Assembly: GCA_007127625.1 (NCBI GenBank)
Contig: SKYZ01000175.1
Coordinates: forward strand, 1 to 14,774
Direction: 5' to 3'
DNA length: 14,774 nt
DNA from: Aquisalimonas sp.
GTDB lineage: Bacteria; Pseudomonadota; Gammaproteobacteria; Nitrococcales; Aquisalimonadaceae
A program made the translations under genes and the position numbers. Every line of letters begins with the position of its first letter. The stretch's first letter is position 1. The notes beneath the pieces were generated by a model, which was not told the origin of the DNA, ran no database searches, and worked only from the letters and a program-made list of their open reading frames with translations. Of the stretch, positions 1 through 6,781 are shown one piece after another.

Positions 1-498
1 CCATCACTGCACAAAGCCAGGGAGCGGACTGAGAGAAGAGGTGATCAGTTAGAGTGGGTTTCGGCTGATATTCTCCAGCTTCCTCTGCGCGATGCGGTTG
101 CGGACGGCATTCTCTGCTTCGGTGTCATGCAGGCGCTATCCGAGCCCGGCCCGGCTCTTGCGGAGCTTCATCGCGTCCTCAGGCCTGGCGGTGAGCTCTG
201 GGTCGATGCGTTGAATGCCCGGTGCGCACCCACACGGGTTGCCGAGTGGCGCCGCCGCCGCAGTGGGCATCCTGCGCATCTTCGCTACGATGCCCCGGAC
301 GCGTTCAGGGAGATGGTGTCTGAGGCTGGGCTCCGGGTCCACAGCCAGCACTGGTTACCGATTCTCCCCGGGCGCTTCCAGCGCTGGCAGTGGATGCTCG
401 AAACCCCGGGTACCCGCGGGTTTCTGCAGCGTTTCCAGCCTATTGGCGCACTCCTCAGTCACTCCCTGATTGTGCGCGCCTTCCGCGCGGATTCCTGA
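1..498 (+). CDS. Class I SAM-dependent methyltransferase, C-terminal part (5' end outside window)
   Basis: The frame is open from base 1 to the TGA at 496-498, giving 165 visible residues with no start inside the window that must be used. The visible part carries the second half of a Rossmann-type methyltransferase: an acidic strand ending with SADILQLPLRD, then a strand and loop DGILCFGVMQALSEP, then ELHRVLRPGGELWVDALN, the typical motif III region of Methyltransf_11/25-like enzymes. The SAM-binding glycine motif I would lie upstream and cannot be seen. The Arg-rich tail (VAEWRRRRSGH) and the Trp/Arg-rich C-terminus may bind the substrate, which cannot be named. It probably modifies a small molecule, lipid or sugar in the cytoplasm. 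A likely terminator follows 15 bases after the stop, so it does not appear to be co-transcribed with the next gene. Confidence 0.85.
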   Translation, partial: PSLHKARERTERRGDQLEWVSADILQLPLRDAVADGILCFGVMQALSEPGPALAELHRVLRPGGELWVDALNARCAPTRVAEWRRRRSGHPAHLRYDAPDAFREMVSEAGLRVHSQHWLPILPGRFQRWQWMLETPGTRGFLQRFQPIGALLSHSLIVRAFRADS

Positions 499-512
499 TC
501 CCGTCCGGTACC

Positions 513-534
513 TTGATGCCGGGCGTCAAATTTT
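513..534 (+). terminator. Putative rho-independent terminator after the methyltransferase
   Basis: TTGATGC (513-519), a three-base loop CGG, and GCGTCAA (523-529) form a 7-bp stem with one G-U pair, followed directly by ATTTT. It starts 15 bases after the methyltransferase stop codon. The T-run is short, so the efficiency is uncertain. Confidence 0.5.
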
Positions 535-705
535 CTGACATTCCCGTTGCGCTCCACTATCTGCCACTGGATTGTTTCCTCGATGGAAAGTCGAGATGGC
601 GAGGGTGCGGTGTCAGCATTGTTTACGCTTCTCGGTCCGCTCTTTAATCGGCGCGCGCGGGCGGCCTGTAGGGGGGCGGCCCACGGCGCCGATCACGGTC
701 ACCCC

Positions 706-721
706 GGGCGCAGAGGTTGCA
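706..721 (+). promoter_or_regulatory. Candidate sigma-54 (-24/-12) promoter upstream of the autotransporter
   Basis: GGGCGCAGAGGTTGCA has GG (707-708) and GC (719-720) separated by exactly ten bases, with a complete TTGCA at the -12 box and GGC-C at the -24 box. It is close to the consensus TGGCACGRNNNTTGCW. The start of transcription would fall near 732, leaving a leader of about 195 bases before the ATG at 928. This is a pattern match only. Confidence 0.35.
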
Positions 722-796
722 TGTCGTTGTAGCACGACGCCCATGTGTGCGGTGGCGAACAGAGGCTCGGTGTCCTAGCACTCAGCATCAACGATA

Positions 797-814
797 CGCC
801 CGATCGTTCGGGCG
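797..814. repeat. Perfect inverted repeat (7-bp arms, 4-base loop)
   Basis: CGCCCGA (797-803), TCGT, TCGGGCG (808-814). The arms pair perfectly. It is not followed by a T-run, so it is not a standard terminator. It lies between the sigma-54-like site and the autotransporter start and could be an operator or a leader hairpin. Confidence 0.5.
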
Positions 815-927
815 CAGTCATCGCAAAGCTGACAGGGACGTCCCACTGCGCGCGCACGTGCATTCAGGCACGTCAGGGCGAGAGGGGACAAGCAGCCGGT
901 CAGGCGAGCGCGTACTCGGGGGAGCTT

Positions 928-3219
928 ATGGTACTGCAGCAATCCGCACGACTCGTAGTTTCCCTTGCCGTTACCGCCCTGGTTACCACCGCATGTTCAT
1001 CCGGCGGCGGCGGTGGAGGCGGAGGTATCGGGGATTCCGACTCCCTGCCCTGGGGAACCAAGGATGGCCATCTGGACAGGGTCAATCTCCCGCCAAGGGA
1101 AGAGTTGGAAGACCAGTTCGACGGGCGTGGCGACTTCGCCGCCGACCAGACCATCGCGATTCTCAGTACCGACCTGGGCGAGGAGCACACGGAGTACCGG
1201 ACCGAGGATGGCAACGGGAGCCGGATCAGTGGTAACAGTCGTCGCCTTTATGAGGGAGCCGACAACGTGAGTGGGCGCGCGGTCAATCCTGGCAATGCCG
1301 TGGCGAGTCTCGCTGCCGGCCGAGAGTTCGGTGTCGCGCGGGATGCGACCATCCTCGGGGTGGGTGTCGTGCAGCCGGAAGGTTATCAGGATAGACCTGG
1401 CGGCGGGTTTGATCTCACCATCAAGCCGGAAGACATGTTGAGTGGCATCGATCATGCCAGAGGCAATGGCGCCGATGTGCTCGCCATCCACTCTGTGGTA
1501 ACGGATCCGGATACCACCCAGGCGCAGGAGCTTGGGGCAAAGATTAGCGAGGCCCAGGATGACGGAATCATCGCTGTCGTGCCTGTTCCCGTCGAGGGCG
1601 AGCTTCGCGACGACAACGGGAATAGCATCGGGGTGGACGCGACCACGGAGTTCGACTCGGCCACGATGGATCGGTTGCTCGTTGTCGGCGGGATCAAGTC
1701 CGATGATTCCCGTCCTGACGGGGCCGGTCTGCCGCACTCGGATAGCCGCGACCGCTTCATTGTTGCGCCCGGAGACCCTGTGTTCGCGGCGTTCGGCAAC
1801 GACAGCGCCGACGCCCAGTATGCCGGCCCGTTTACGGCAATGGGGCTTGTCTCCGGTGGGGCGGCGCTCCTTAACAGCTATTACGAGGATGTAACCGGCA
1901 GCTCGCCCACGCCGAAGGATGTTGCCGACCGTTTGCTGGCTACAGCAGACAAGTCCTTCTCTGGCTATGATCCGGATCAGCACGGCCAGGGCGTACTGGA
2001 CATGCGGGAAGCGTTGACAGCCCAGGGCGCGCTGACCCTGCCCGGCATGAGCAGCACGTCGGTCCGGAACACCCAGATGGAGTTGAGCAGCGCCTTCGGC
2101 GATGCCCTGACGGGCCAGGACGCGCTGGCGGATGTCCTGACCTTCGATTCCACCGACTGGCCGTTCCGGGTGGACTTGCGCTCTCGGGTCCGGCAGCAGG
2201 AATCACGGTACCTGGACCGGCACATGGACCGTCTCGCCAACATGGGGCCGCAGTACGCCGAGAGCACGCCCTACGGCGGGTATCAGATCACCAGTGGCCA
2301 ACCGGCGGGTTTCGCCCACGGCAGCTACCAGCGGGGCTACGAGTCCATGTCGCTGTGGGTGGACCAGGGGCCCTGGACGATGACGCTGCAAAGCCATGCT
2401 GACCCGTATCTGGCCACGGCGTATCAGAGCATGCCGCAACTGGACGGCCTGCGCCTCATGGGGGGTGGCCCCGGCCGGGCCCACATGGCGAGCTGGCGGG
2501 AAGCCAGCGGAGCATCCCTGGCCTGGTCCCTGGGGGATGCCTTGACCGTCGGTAGTCAGGTATGGACGGGGCGCGATGGCGAGAGCCGCTACCAGTCGCT
2601 GGAGGACGCGCCCCGCGTGCATCGCGCCGAGGTGATGGCGTCCGTCCGGCCGTACTCCGGGGTCACGCTGGGCGTCGATGTTGCCCGTCAGTATCAGCCG
2701 GAGGGCCTGTTCGGCAGCTCTGGATCGGCCGGATTGCAGCCGGGCGGCGGCGCGGATACCACTGCTGCCGGCGTCACGCTGCAGTGGCAGGCACTGGCGC
2801 CGCTGACGCTGTTCTCCCGGTATGAGCACGGCTGGACGGAGGTGGATGGGACCGGCGGGCTCGTCAGCGACTTCGATCGCCTGCAGACGCAGTCCACGTC
2901 CATCGGCGGTGTCTGGGAGGACGCCTCGGCGAAACGCTGGGGGCTGGTGTACAGCCAGCCGCTGCGGGTGCGCTCGGGTGATGTGCAGCTCTCCGTTCCC
3001 CATGCCCTGGACGGTAGTGACGGGGTACAGTTTCAGCGTTACTCGGTGGATGCCTCGCCCTCTGGCCGCGAGCAGAACTTCGAGGTATTCCTGGATATGC
3101 CCCTGGAGGCCCGCCAGAGCGCGGTGCGCCTGAACCTGCTGTATCAGCTCGAGCCCGGGCACGTGGCGGATGCCGCGCCTGCCTGGGGGGCTGCGGCCGG
3201 GTATCAGACGCGCTTCTGA
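928..3219 (+). CDS. Lipoprotein autotransporter with inactivated subtilase-like passenger (pseudoprotease)
   Basis: A protein of 763 residues. The ATG at 928 is chosen because GGGGGAG lies just before it and it yields a lipoprotein signal peptide (hydrophobic residues 8-22, then TTA-Cys23) followed by eight glycines, as in NalP/SphB1-type autotransporters; a GTG at 745 in frame would bury this signal. Residues 75-365 follow the peptidase S8 fold: TIAILSTDL (75-83), NPGNAVASLAAG (120-131), GVARDATILGVGV (135-147), GADVLAIHSVV (181-191), FTAMGLVSGGAALL (302-315) and a closing GQGVLDMREAL (353-363). The expected catalytic Asp is Ser80, the HGTH His is Pro121 and the GTSMAAP Ser is Ala304, so protease activity is very unlikely. 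Residues from about 410 to 763 look like a beta-barrel translocator and end in Phe. It converges on the nucleotidyltransferase gene with a 42-base gap. The family and topology are well supported; the role (binding, adhesion or scaffold) is unknown. Confidence 0.85.
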   Translation: MVLQQSARLVVSLAVTALVTTACSSGGGGGGGGIGDSDSLPWGTKDGHLDRVNLPPREELEDQFDGRGDFAADQTIAILSTDLGEEHTEYRTEDGNGSRISGNSRRLYEGADNVSGRAVNPGNAVASLAAGREFGVARDATILGVGVVQPEGYQDRPGGGFDLTIKPEDMLSGIDHARGNGADVLAIHSVVTDPDTTQAQELGAKISEAQDDGIIAVVPVPVEGELRDDNGNSIGVDATTEFDSATMDRLLVVGGIKSDDSRPDGAGLPHSDSRDRFIVAPGDPVFAAFGNDSADAQYAGPFTAMGLVSGGAALLNSYYEDVTGSSPTPKDVADRLLATADKSFSGYDPDQHGQGVLDMREALTAQGALTLPGMSSTSVRNTQMELSSAFGDALTGQDALADVLTFDSTDWPFRVDLRSRVRQQESRYLDRHMDRLANMGPQYAESTPYGGYQITSGQPAGFAHGSYQRGYESMSLWVDQGPWTMTLQSHADPYLATAYQSMPQLDGLRLMGGGPGRAHMASWREASGASLAWSLGDALTVGSQVWTGRDGESRYQSLEDAPRVHRAEVMASVRPYSGVTLGVDVARQYQPEGLFGSSGSAGLQPGGGADTTAAGVTLQWQALAPLTLFSRYEHGWTEVDGTGGLVSDFDRLQTQSTSIGGVWEDASAKRWGLVYSQPLRVRSGDVQLSVPHALDGSDGVQFQRYSVDASPSGREQNFEVFLDMPLEARQSAVRLNLLYQLEPGHVADAAPAWGAAAGYQTRF

Positions 3220-3226
3220 GCCTCGT

Positions 3227-3249
3227 GCAGGGATGCTGCGCAGGGATGC
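3227..3249. repeat. Short direct repeat between convergent genes
   Basis: GCAGGGATGC occurs at 3227-3236 and again at 3240-3249, separated by TGC, inside the 42-base gap between the convergent autotransporter and nucleotidyltransferase genes. No T-run or strong hairpin is visible in this gap, so termination here is not explained. Confidence 0.5.
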
Positions 3250-3261
3250 GCCCGTGCCCGA

Positions 3262-4392
3262 TTACCGGGCCCAGGGCTCGGCGGGGTCTTGCTCGCCGAA
3301 CAGAGGGACAACCACGCTTTTTTGCAGCACGTGCCGGGCGAGCAGGGGCAGCGGCATGCGTAGCCAGTGGCCGCGTAGGAATATGGCGGCCCCGGCTGCC
3401 CATTGTCCCGGTGTGAGCGACGCATCAGGGAGGGTTGGCACGAGCAGCCGCCGATAGCAGGCGTCCAGTATGCGTTGTGTCGCTGCCCCTGGCCCGGCTG
3501 TCGCCATGTCGGAACTGCAGGGCGCGGGCACCGGGGTGCCCAGAAACTGCTGGCAGTAGCGCAGGGCAAGAAACGTTGGCAGTTCCAGGTCCAGTTCCCG
3601 CGCGCGCACCGGGAGCGTAGCCCAGAACGTCGGGTTGTCGCCAAAATGGCGCAGCAGCGCGTCCAGGTCCAGAAGATCCCGGAAGCCGTGGGGAATCTCG
3701 CCTTCGACGAACAGATGGGTCGCGCTGTGAATGACCATGTCCTCGGGTGCCAGCACGGCCAGGCTATCGTCTTCCGGGAGCGTTCGGGCAGCGCACAGCA
3801 AGGCATCCGGGTTCGGGTGGAACCGGGCCGTCTCCGGGAGAATGGTGTGGTGTACATCCAGGGTGGAGCCGCGCTGCGGGTGGCGCAGCGGCGGCAGTTC
3901 ATGCATCCATTCCCGGTAGTACCGCTGGTCGTAGCTGCCGTGATGGCTCGCGAGCCAGCCGGCCCAGTTCAGGCGCGCCTCCACCTGCCCCAGCACCTGC
4001 CGCGGTACCAGGATATCGATGTCGGAGAACTGGCGACCGTGAGCAGGAGGCAGTCCGGTGAATGCGTAGGCCGCGCCCTTGAGCAGCACGACCCGGGAGG
4101 TCACGCCCCGCAGCAGCTTGAGCAGGTAGGCAACTTCCCGGCCGATCGCCCGCCGCTGTGCTTCCGCCGCGATCCACGCGGACTCCAGGTGGGCCGCCGG
4201 GCCGTTCGGTATGGTTGTCAGCGCGCCCGCCTCTTGCGCCACCCAGTAGAGCCGGCCGAGCAGATTGAACTCCCGCCCCGTGGCGATGATCTGTTCCCAG
4301 GTGCGCGGGTCTATCTGCTCCGCGCGCTCGGGGGCGCGGAACAGGGAGATCAGCTCACGGCCCGGGTGACTACTGTCGCGCGATCTGGGCAT
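3262..4392 (-). CDS. Nucleotidyltransferase-fold protein (PF14907-like), cassette 1
   Basis: A protein of 376 residues and the last gene of cassette 1. The ATG at 4392 overlaps the end of the kinase gene by 23 bases; the paralogue of cassette 2 (8639-9772) starts with exactly the same overlap, which supports this start. The core is VVLLKGAAYAFTGLPPAHGR followed by QFSDIDILVPR, the LKG...DxD signature of the NTP_transf_5 family, with putative metal-binding Asp124 and Asp126. A block YDQRYYREWMHELPPL (154-169) followed by TLDVHH (177-182) and ILPET (184-188) is almost identical in the paralogue and probably marks the substrate or partner site. The C-terminal part is helical and shares FLRGHWL-MP with the paralogue. 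By family it may transfer a nucleotide or use ATP, but no reaction is established. It is soluble, with no signal peptide seen. Confidence 0.85.
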   Translation of the reverse strand: MPRSRDSSHPGRELISLFRAPERAEQIDPRTWEQIIATGREFNLLGRLYWVAQEAGALTTIPNGPAAHLESAWIAAEAQRRAIGREVAYLLKLLRGVTSRVVLLKGAAYAFTGLPPAHGRQFSDIDILVPRQVLGQVEARLNWAGWLASHHGSYDQRYYREWMHELPPLRHPQRGSTLDVHHTILPETARFHPNPDALLCAARTLPEDDSLAVLAPEDMVIHSATHLFVEGEIPHGFRDLLDLDALLRHFGDNPTFWATLPVRARELDLELPTFLALRYCQQFLGTPVPAPCSSDMATAGPGAATQRILDACYRRLLVPTLPDASLTPGQWAAGAAIFLRGHWLRMPLPLLARHVLQKSVVVPLFGEQDPAEPWAR

Positions 4393-5290
4393 GCAGTTGC
4401 CGGATGAGTGCCTTGCCGTCGTCCATTGTACCGTACTGGAGATCGTAGGCCGGTACACGAGTGACGAGGCTGGACGCCAGCCGGAACCCGCTTTCCCCGA
4501 GAATCTGGTAGTTGAAGCTCTGGTTCACCAGGGCGAGAAAAGTTTCATGGGGCGCTCGCGGGGTAAAATCTGCCGTCGCACCGCGCCGGAATCGGGGGAA
4601 GAAGATTCCTGCCGCCGTGCCCCGCTCCTCTCCGCGCCGGATGCTGTCGGCGTCCGGCCGCAGATGGGCCACGAGGCCCTTGGTCGTATCCCGCACCTGG
4701 TGCCCCACGACGGCGTGGTCATGTGCCCTCTGGATGATGGCGATGGCATCGTTTTTCAGCCCGACGGGGCGCGGAAATGGCTGAACGGATCCATCCTGCG
4801 CATCCAGCAGAACCAGTTCGTCGGTCAATAGGCGCCAGCCGGAAAGCATCAGGCTCGCGACCAGAGTGCTCTTGCCGCTGCCCGATTCGCCGGGAAACAA
4901 ATAGGTCAAGCCGTCTTTCTCCGCTGCAGCCGCATGGACCACCAGATAGCGGTGCATGCCTGACGACACGCACCAGTTCATGCCCCATTCCAGCATGGCC
5001 AGGGCGTGATGCGCGGGGAGGGGCAGAAACGGGGCAGTGGTGCCCAGATAGAACTGGGCCTGAGGTCGAATCCAGCGCCTGGGGCCAGGCGGTGCATCGA
5101 TGCGTACCCGGAAATCGGCGAATTCGTCCAGTTCGAGTACCGGGTAGTCCGCGTACGCGGCCGGCAGCCCCTGGTGGATTGCCGGCATGCGGGAGAGGAT
5201 CCGCATGCCCAGCGAGCCAATCCGCAGGCCGAGGCCGTCCCCTTGCAGGCGGGTTTTTACTTCGGGCGCGGGCAATGTCCCAACGGTCAT
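4370..5290 (-). CDS. HprK-related kinase A, cassette 1
   Basis: A protein of 306 residues, close to the usual length of the HprK-related kinase A family (about 300). The ATG at 5290 overlaps the PqqD-like stop as ATGA. The start is confirmed by alignment with the cassette 2 copy (MTVGTLPAPEVKTRLQGDGL against MTLIDLGESTVQERLRGEGL). An N-terminal part of unknown role contains EWGMNWCV (101-108), identical in both copies. It is followed by VVHAAAAEKDG and a complete Walker A motif GESGSGKST (134-142), then SGWRLLTDELVLLD with the acidic pair Asp157-Glu158 that replaces the HPr kinase P-loop-downstream acidic site. GLKND, AHLRP and FNYQILG later in the chain are shared with the paralogue. It lacks the N-terminal HPr kinase domain. 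Likely a cytoplasmic ATP-dependent kinase whose target may be the neighbouring PqqD-like or exported protein; this is inference. Confidence 0.88.
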   Translation of the reverse strand: MTVGTLPAPEVKTRLQGDGLGLRIGSLGMRILSRMPAIHQGLPAAYADYPVLELDEFADFRVRIDAPPGPRRWIRPQAQFYLGTTAPFLPLPAHHALAMLEWGMNWCVSSGMHRYLVVHAAAAEKDGLTYLFPGESGSGKSTLVASLMLSGWRLLTDELVLLDAQDGSVQPFPRPVGLKNDAIAIIQRAHDHAVVGHQVRDTTKGLVAHLRPDADSIRRGEERGTAAGIFFPRFRRGATADFTPRAPHETFLALVNQSFNYQILGESGFRLASSLVTRVPAYDLQYGTMDDGKALIRQLHAQIARQ

Positions 5291-5583
5291 ACGCCGGGGC
5301 ATTGTTCCACTATTCCTGCCTGGTGGAGATCGTTCAGGAACTGCTCCGCCACGTCCGGATCCTGAAGCAGTGCCTCGGCGCACGCGTGGCTGATCGCCCG
5401 AGCGGACAAGGGCTCGCCGTCGTGGCTCAACAAAGCCATGACGAGGTGGCCGGCCGGCGATGCGAGTACATGGGTGTTCTCGTCGCGCCGCGAGAACACC
5501 AGCAGGCGGTCACCGGCCCAGCAGGTAACCAGCGCATCGGCCGGTATGCGATAGTACGGCGATGCGCCTTGAGTTTCAGCCAC
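5287..5583 (-). CDS. PqqD-like protein of the HPr-rel-A set, cassette 1
   Basis: A protein of 98 residues. I prefer the GTG at 5583 because the preceding gene ends in TAG whose last base is the first base of this GTG, and the paralogue in cassette 2 also starts with GTG at the same place relative to the domain. Another GTG at 5628 would add 15 residues and overlap the upstream gene by 46 bases. The chain has the PqqD layout: short strands (YRIPADALVTCWAGDRLLVF), then ASPAGHLVMALL helix, a connecting segment, and a C-terminal helix FLNDLHQAGIVEQ typical of winged-helix PqqD proteins. PqqD relatives bind leader peptides for modifying enzymes. No radical SAM partner is seen here, so its client is probably handled by the kinase and nucleotidyltransferase next to it. 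Confidence 0.75.
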   Translation of the reverse strand: MAETQGASPYYRIPADALVTCWAGDRLLVFSRRDENTHVLASPAGHLVMALLSHDGEPLSARAISHACAEALLQDPDVAEQFLNDLHQAGIVEQCPGV

Positions 5584-6449
5584 TATGCAAAGTTGGCCGG
5601 GTTGTAATTCCGGGCATCCAGCACACACGCTTGATCGTTGGCCTCGGCGAGCTGCTCGGTGAGTTCCTCCAGCGCCGTTGTGTCCGCCATGTTGCTGTTG
5701 AATGCCGCTTGCGGCTCACGGGAGCTTATCCGCGACTGCCCGGTAATGACGTCGTCGTTACGCCCGTTACCGGATCTGGGAGCCTGGTCGCCACCGCCAC
5801 TGCCGTCGAGGCTTGCCTGGTAGCTGCTATACGCTCTCCGGAACTCGTCAGCGATCATGTCGCGGCTGTACATTCTCAGGCCGTTAACGCTGAACCCGTC
5901 GGAAAGGACAGGGTGGGATGCATTGAGGTACGCAGCGGTTACCTGTGCCATGCACTGGTCCACTATCGAGTTGGACGCAGGATTGACCCCGGCGACCCGG
6001 GCCGTCGACCCACCCCCCGAGAGCGCTTCGAGGAGTGTGAAATCACTCCCGACGAGCAGGGCCGCAGGCCCGCTGCTCTGTTCTCGGTTTCGGTTCATGC
6101 CGAAAACCTGTGCAAAACTCGATTCCGGGAGAACCCCACAATCCTGCCAGGCCTGGTACCACTCCCGGCTGCCCGCCGGATTGACGTGCCCGTCACCCCG
6201 CCAGAACGCCACGGAGCACCCGAGGGCGCAGCTTTGCACGCCCGGATTCAGCGAGGTGTTGGCAGAGGCTACCGCGGAGCCACTGCAGTCGGCGGCCCAG
6301 ACAGGCCGGTGAGCGAGAGTCATGACCACGGGGATGCCACCCGCCAGACCTTGCGTCAATCGGCGCCGGCCCTGATCCACCTGATCGAGCGTCCGGTCTG
6401 ACTGCGATGCAGAGCGCTGCTCTTCGATCTGTCTATCCTTGCTTGTCAT
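5583..6449 (-). CDS. Secreted Cys-containing protein, putative substrate of cassette 1
   Basis: A protein of 288 residues leading cassette 1. The ATG at 6449 has GGGGTGG four bases upstream. The N-terminus is polar and long (27 residues), then GRRRLTQGLAGGIPVVMTLAHRPVWAA, a Tat-like or Sec signal with likely cleavage near residue 52. The mature part has six cysteines (55, 74, 78, 104, 166, 275). It matches the pattern of exported proteins with a CTxGYWK-like domain: VQSCALGCSVAFWRGDG (71-87), a Trp-containing stretch, FAQVFG, LLEALSGGG and AAYLNA (172-177). The cassette 2 leader gene shares QSC, W-GD, VF and AAYLNA and the final P-x-x-F-A. Residues 210-255 are a Gly/Ser/Asn/Asp-rich linker followed by a short helix, absent from the paralogue. 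The family name is my recognition of the pattern, not a search result; function is unknown. Confidence 0.72.
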   Translation of the reverse strand: MTSKDRQIEEQRSASQSDRTLDQVDQGRRRLTQGLAGGIPVVMTLAHRPVWAADCSGSAVASANTSLNPGVQSCALGCSVAFWRGDGHVNPAGSREWYQAWQDCGVLPESSFAQVFGMNRNREQSSGPAALLVGSDFTLLEALSGGGSTARVAGVNPASNSIVDQCMAQVTAAYLNASHPVLSDGFSVNGLRMYSRDMIADEFRRAYSSYQASLDGSGGGDQAPRSGNGRNDDVITGQSRISSREPQAAFNSNMADTTALEELTEQLAEANDQACVLDARNYNPANFA

Positions 6450-6781
6450 GGAACCACCCCTTTCGAAACGCAACCCGATCCCATTATGTATGATGCCACT
6501 CTTCCTTAAAGACCAGCACACCGAATCGGGAGCATTCGCTCACCAATGGTCTTCAACTGCTCTAAATTAATGCAAGAAATACGCCTCATCGCCGTGCATG
6601 GCCGTCTGACGCCCTTTCCGGCCCGCCCGTGGCCATCCTGGTCCGCACGGGCCAATCGCGTCGCCCGGTTTCCAGGACGGAGTGACAAAAATGCTGACAC
6701 CGGGTTCTTTTCCTGGCGCTTGCTGCCATACTTGTAGATCAGACTGAGGTCCATGGGAAGCGTCTCTCACCAAGGTGGAGC
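6450..6781. promoter_or_regulatory. Divergent control region between the two cassettes
   Basis: A 332-base region between the two divergent leader genes (starts at 6449 on the minus strand and 6782 on the plus strand). It is visibly richer in A/T at 6475-6580 than its surroundings. It holds a sigma-54-like element facing cassette 1 (6571-6586), and an inverted pair CCAGGA (6672-6677) / TCCTGG (6711-6716) on the cassette 2 side. A clear ribosome binding site AAGGTGGAG (6772-6779 region) precedes the ATG at 6782. I found no convincing sigma-70 promoter for cassette 2; CATACT near 6727 is a weak -10 candidate. No gene is supported here. Confidence 0.6.
6571..6586 (-). promoter_or_regulatory. Candidate sigma-54 promoter for cassette 1
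   Basis: On the minus strand the site reads AGGCGTATTTCTTGCA: GG and GC separated by exactly ten bases, with a complete TTGCA. The -24 half is a weaker match to consensus than the one at 706-721. Transcription would start near 6560, about 110 bases before the ATG at 6449. Confidence 0.25.

Larger units (their letters stand above)
499..927. other. Intergenic region of 429 bases with regulatory-looking signals
   Basis: No credible gene is seen: the short open frames here have no ribosome binding site and no recognisable domain. From left to right it holds the terminator-like stem at 513-534, a weak sigma-70-like pair (TTGTTT near 618 and TTTAAT near 643, spacing about 18, not convincing), a very GC-rich stretch at 650-715, a sigma-54-like element at 706-721, and a perfect palindrome at 797-814. 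The last 200 bases would form a long leader for the autotransporter gene if the sigma-54-like site is used. Confidence 0.6.

Noticed and set aside
572..778. Small open frame with a C-x-x-C near its start in the first intergenic region
   Set aside because: No ribosome binding site, no further metal-binding pair and a GC-driven composition; not supported as a gene or transposase remnant.
745..927. Longer autotransporter starting at GTG 745
   Set aside because: It would put 61 polar residues before a clear lipoprotein signal; the ATG at 928 has a ribosome binding site and gives the expected signal peptide.
997..1983. Long open frame on the minus strand opposite the autotransporter
   Set aside because: It lies entirely antisense to a well-supported gene in GC-rich DNA, has an Arg/His/Pro-rich composition and no recognisable domain.
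3403..4407. Open frame of 334 codons on the plus strand opposite the cassette 1 nucleotidyltransferase
   Set aside because: It is antisense to a gene with a clear paralogue in the same window; its product is Arg/Gln-rich without a domain.
5584..5628. Longer PqqD-like protein from GTG 5628
   Set aside because: It would overlap the upstream gene by 46 bases, and the added residues have no counterpart in the cassette 2 copy.
6711..6735. Sigma-54-like promoter for cassette 2 at TGGCGCTTGCT
   Set aside because: The spacing between GG and GC is five or eight bases, not ten.
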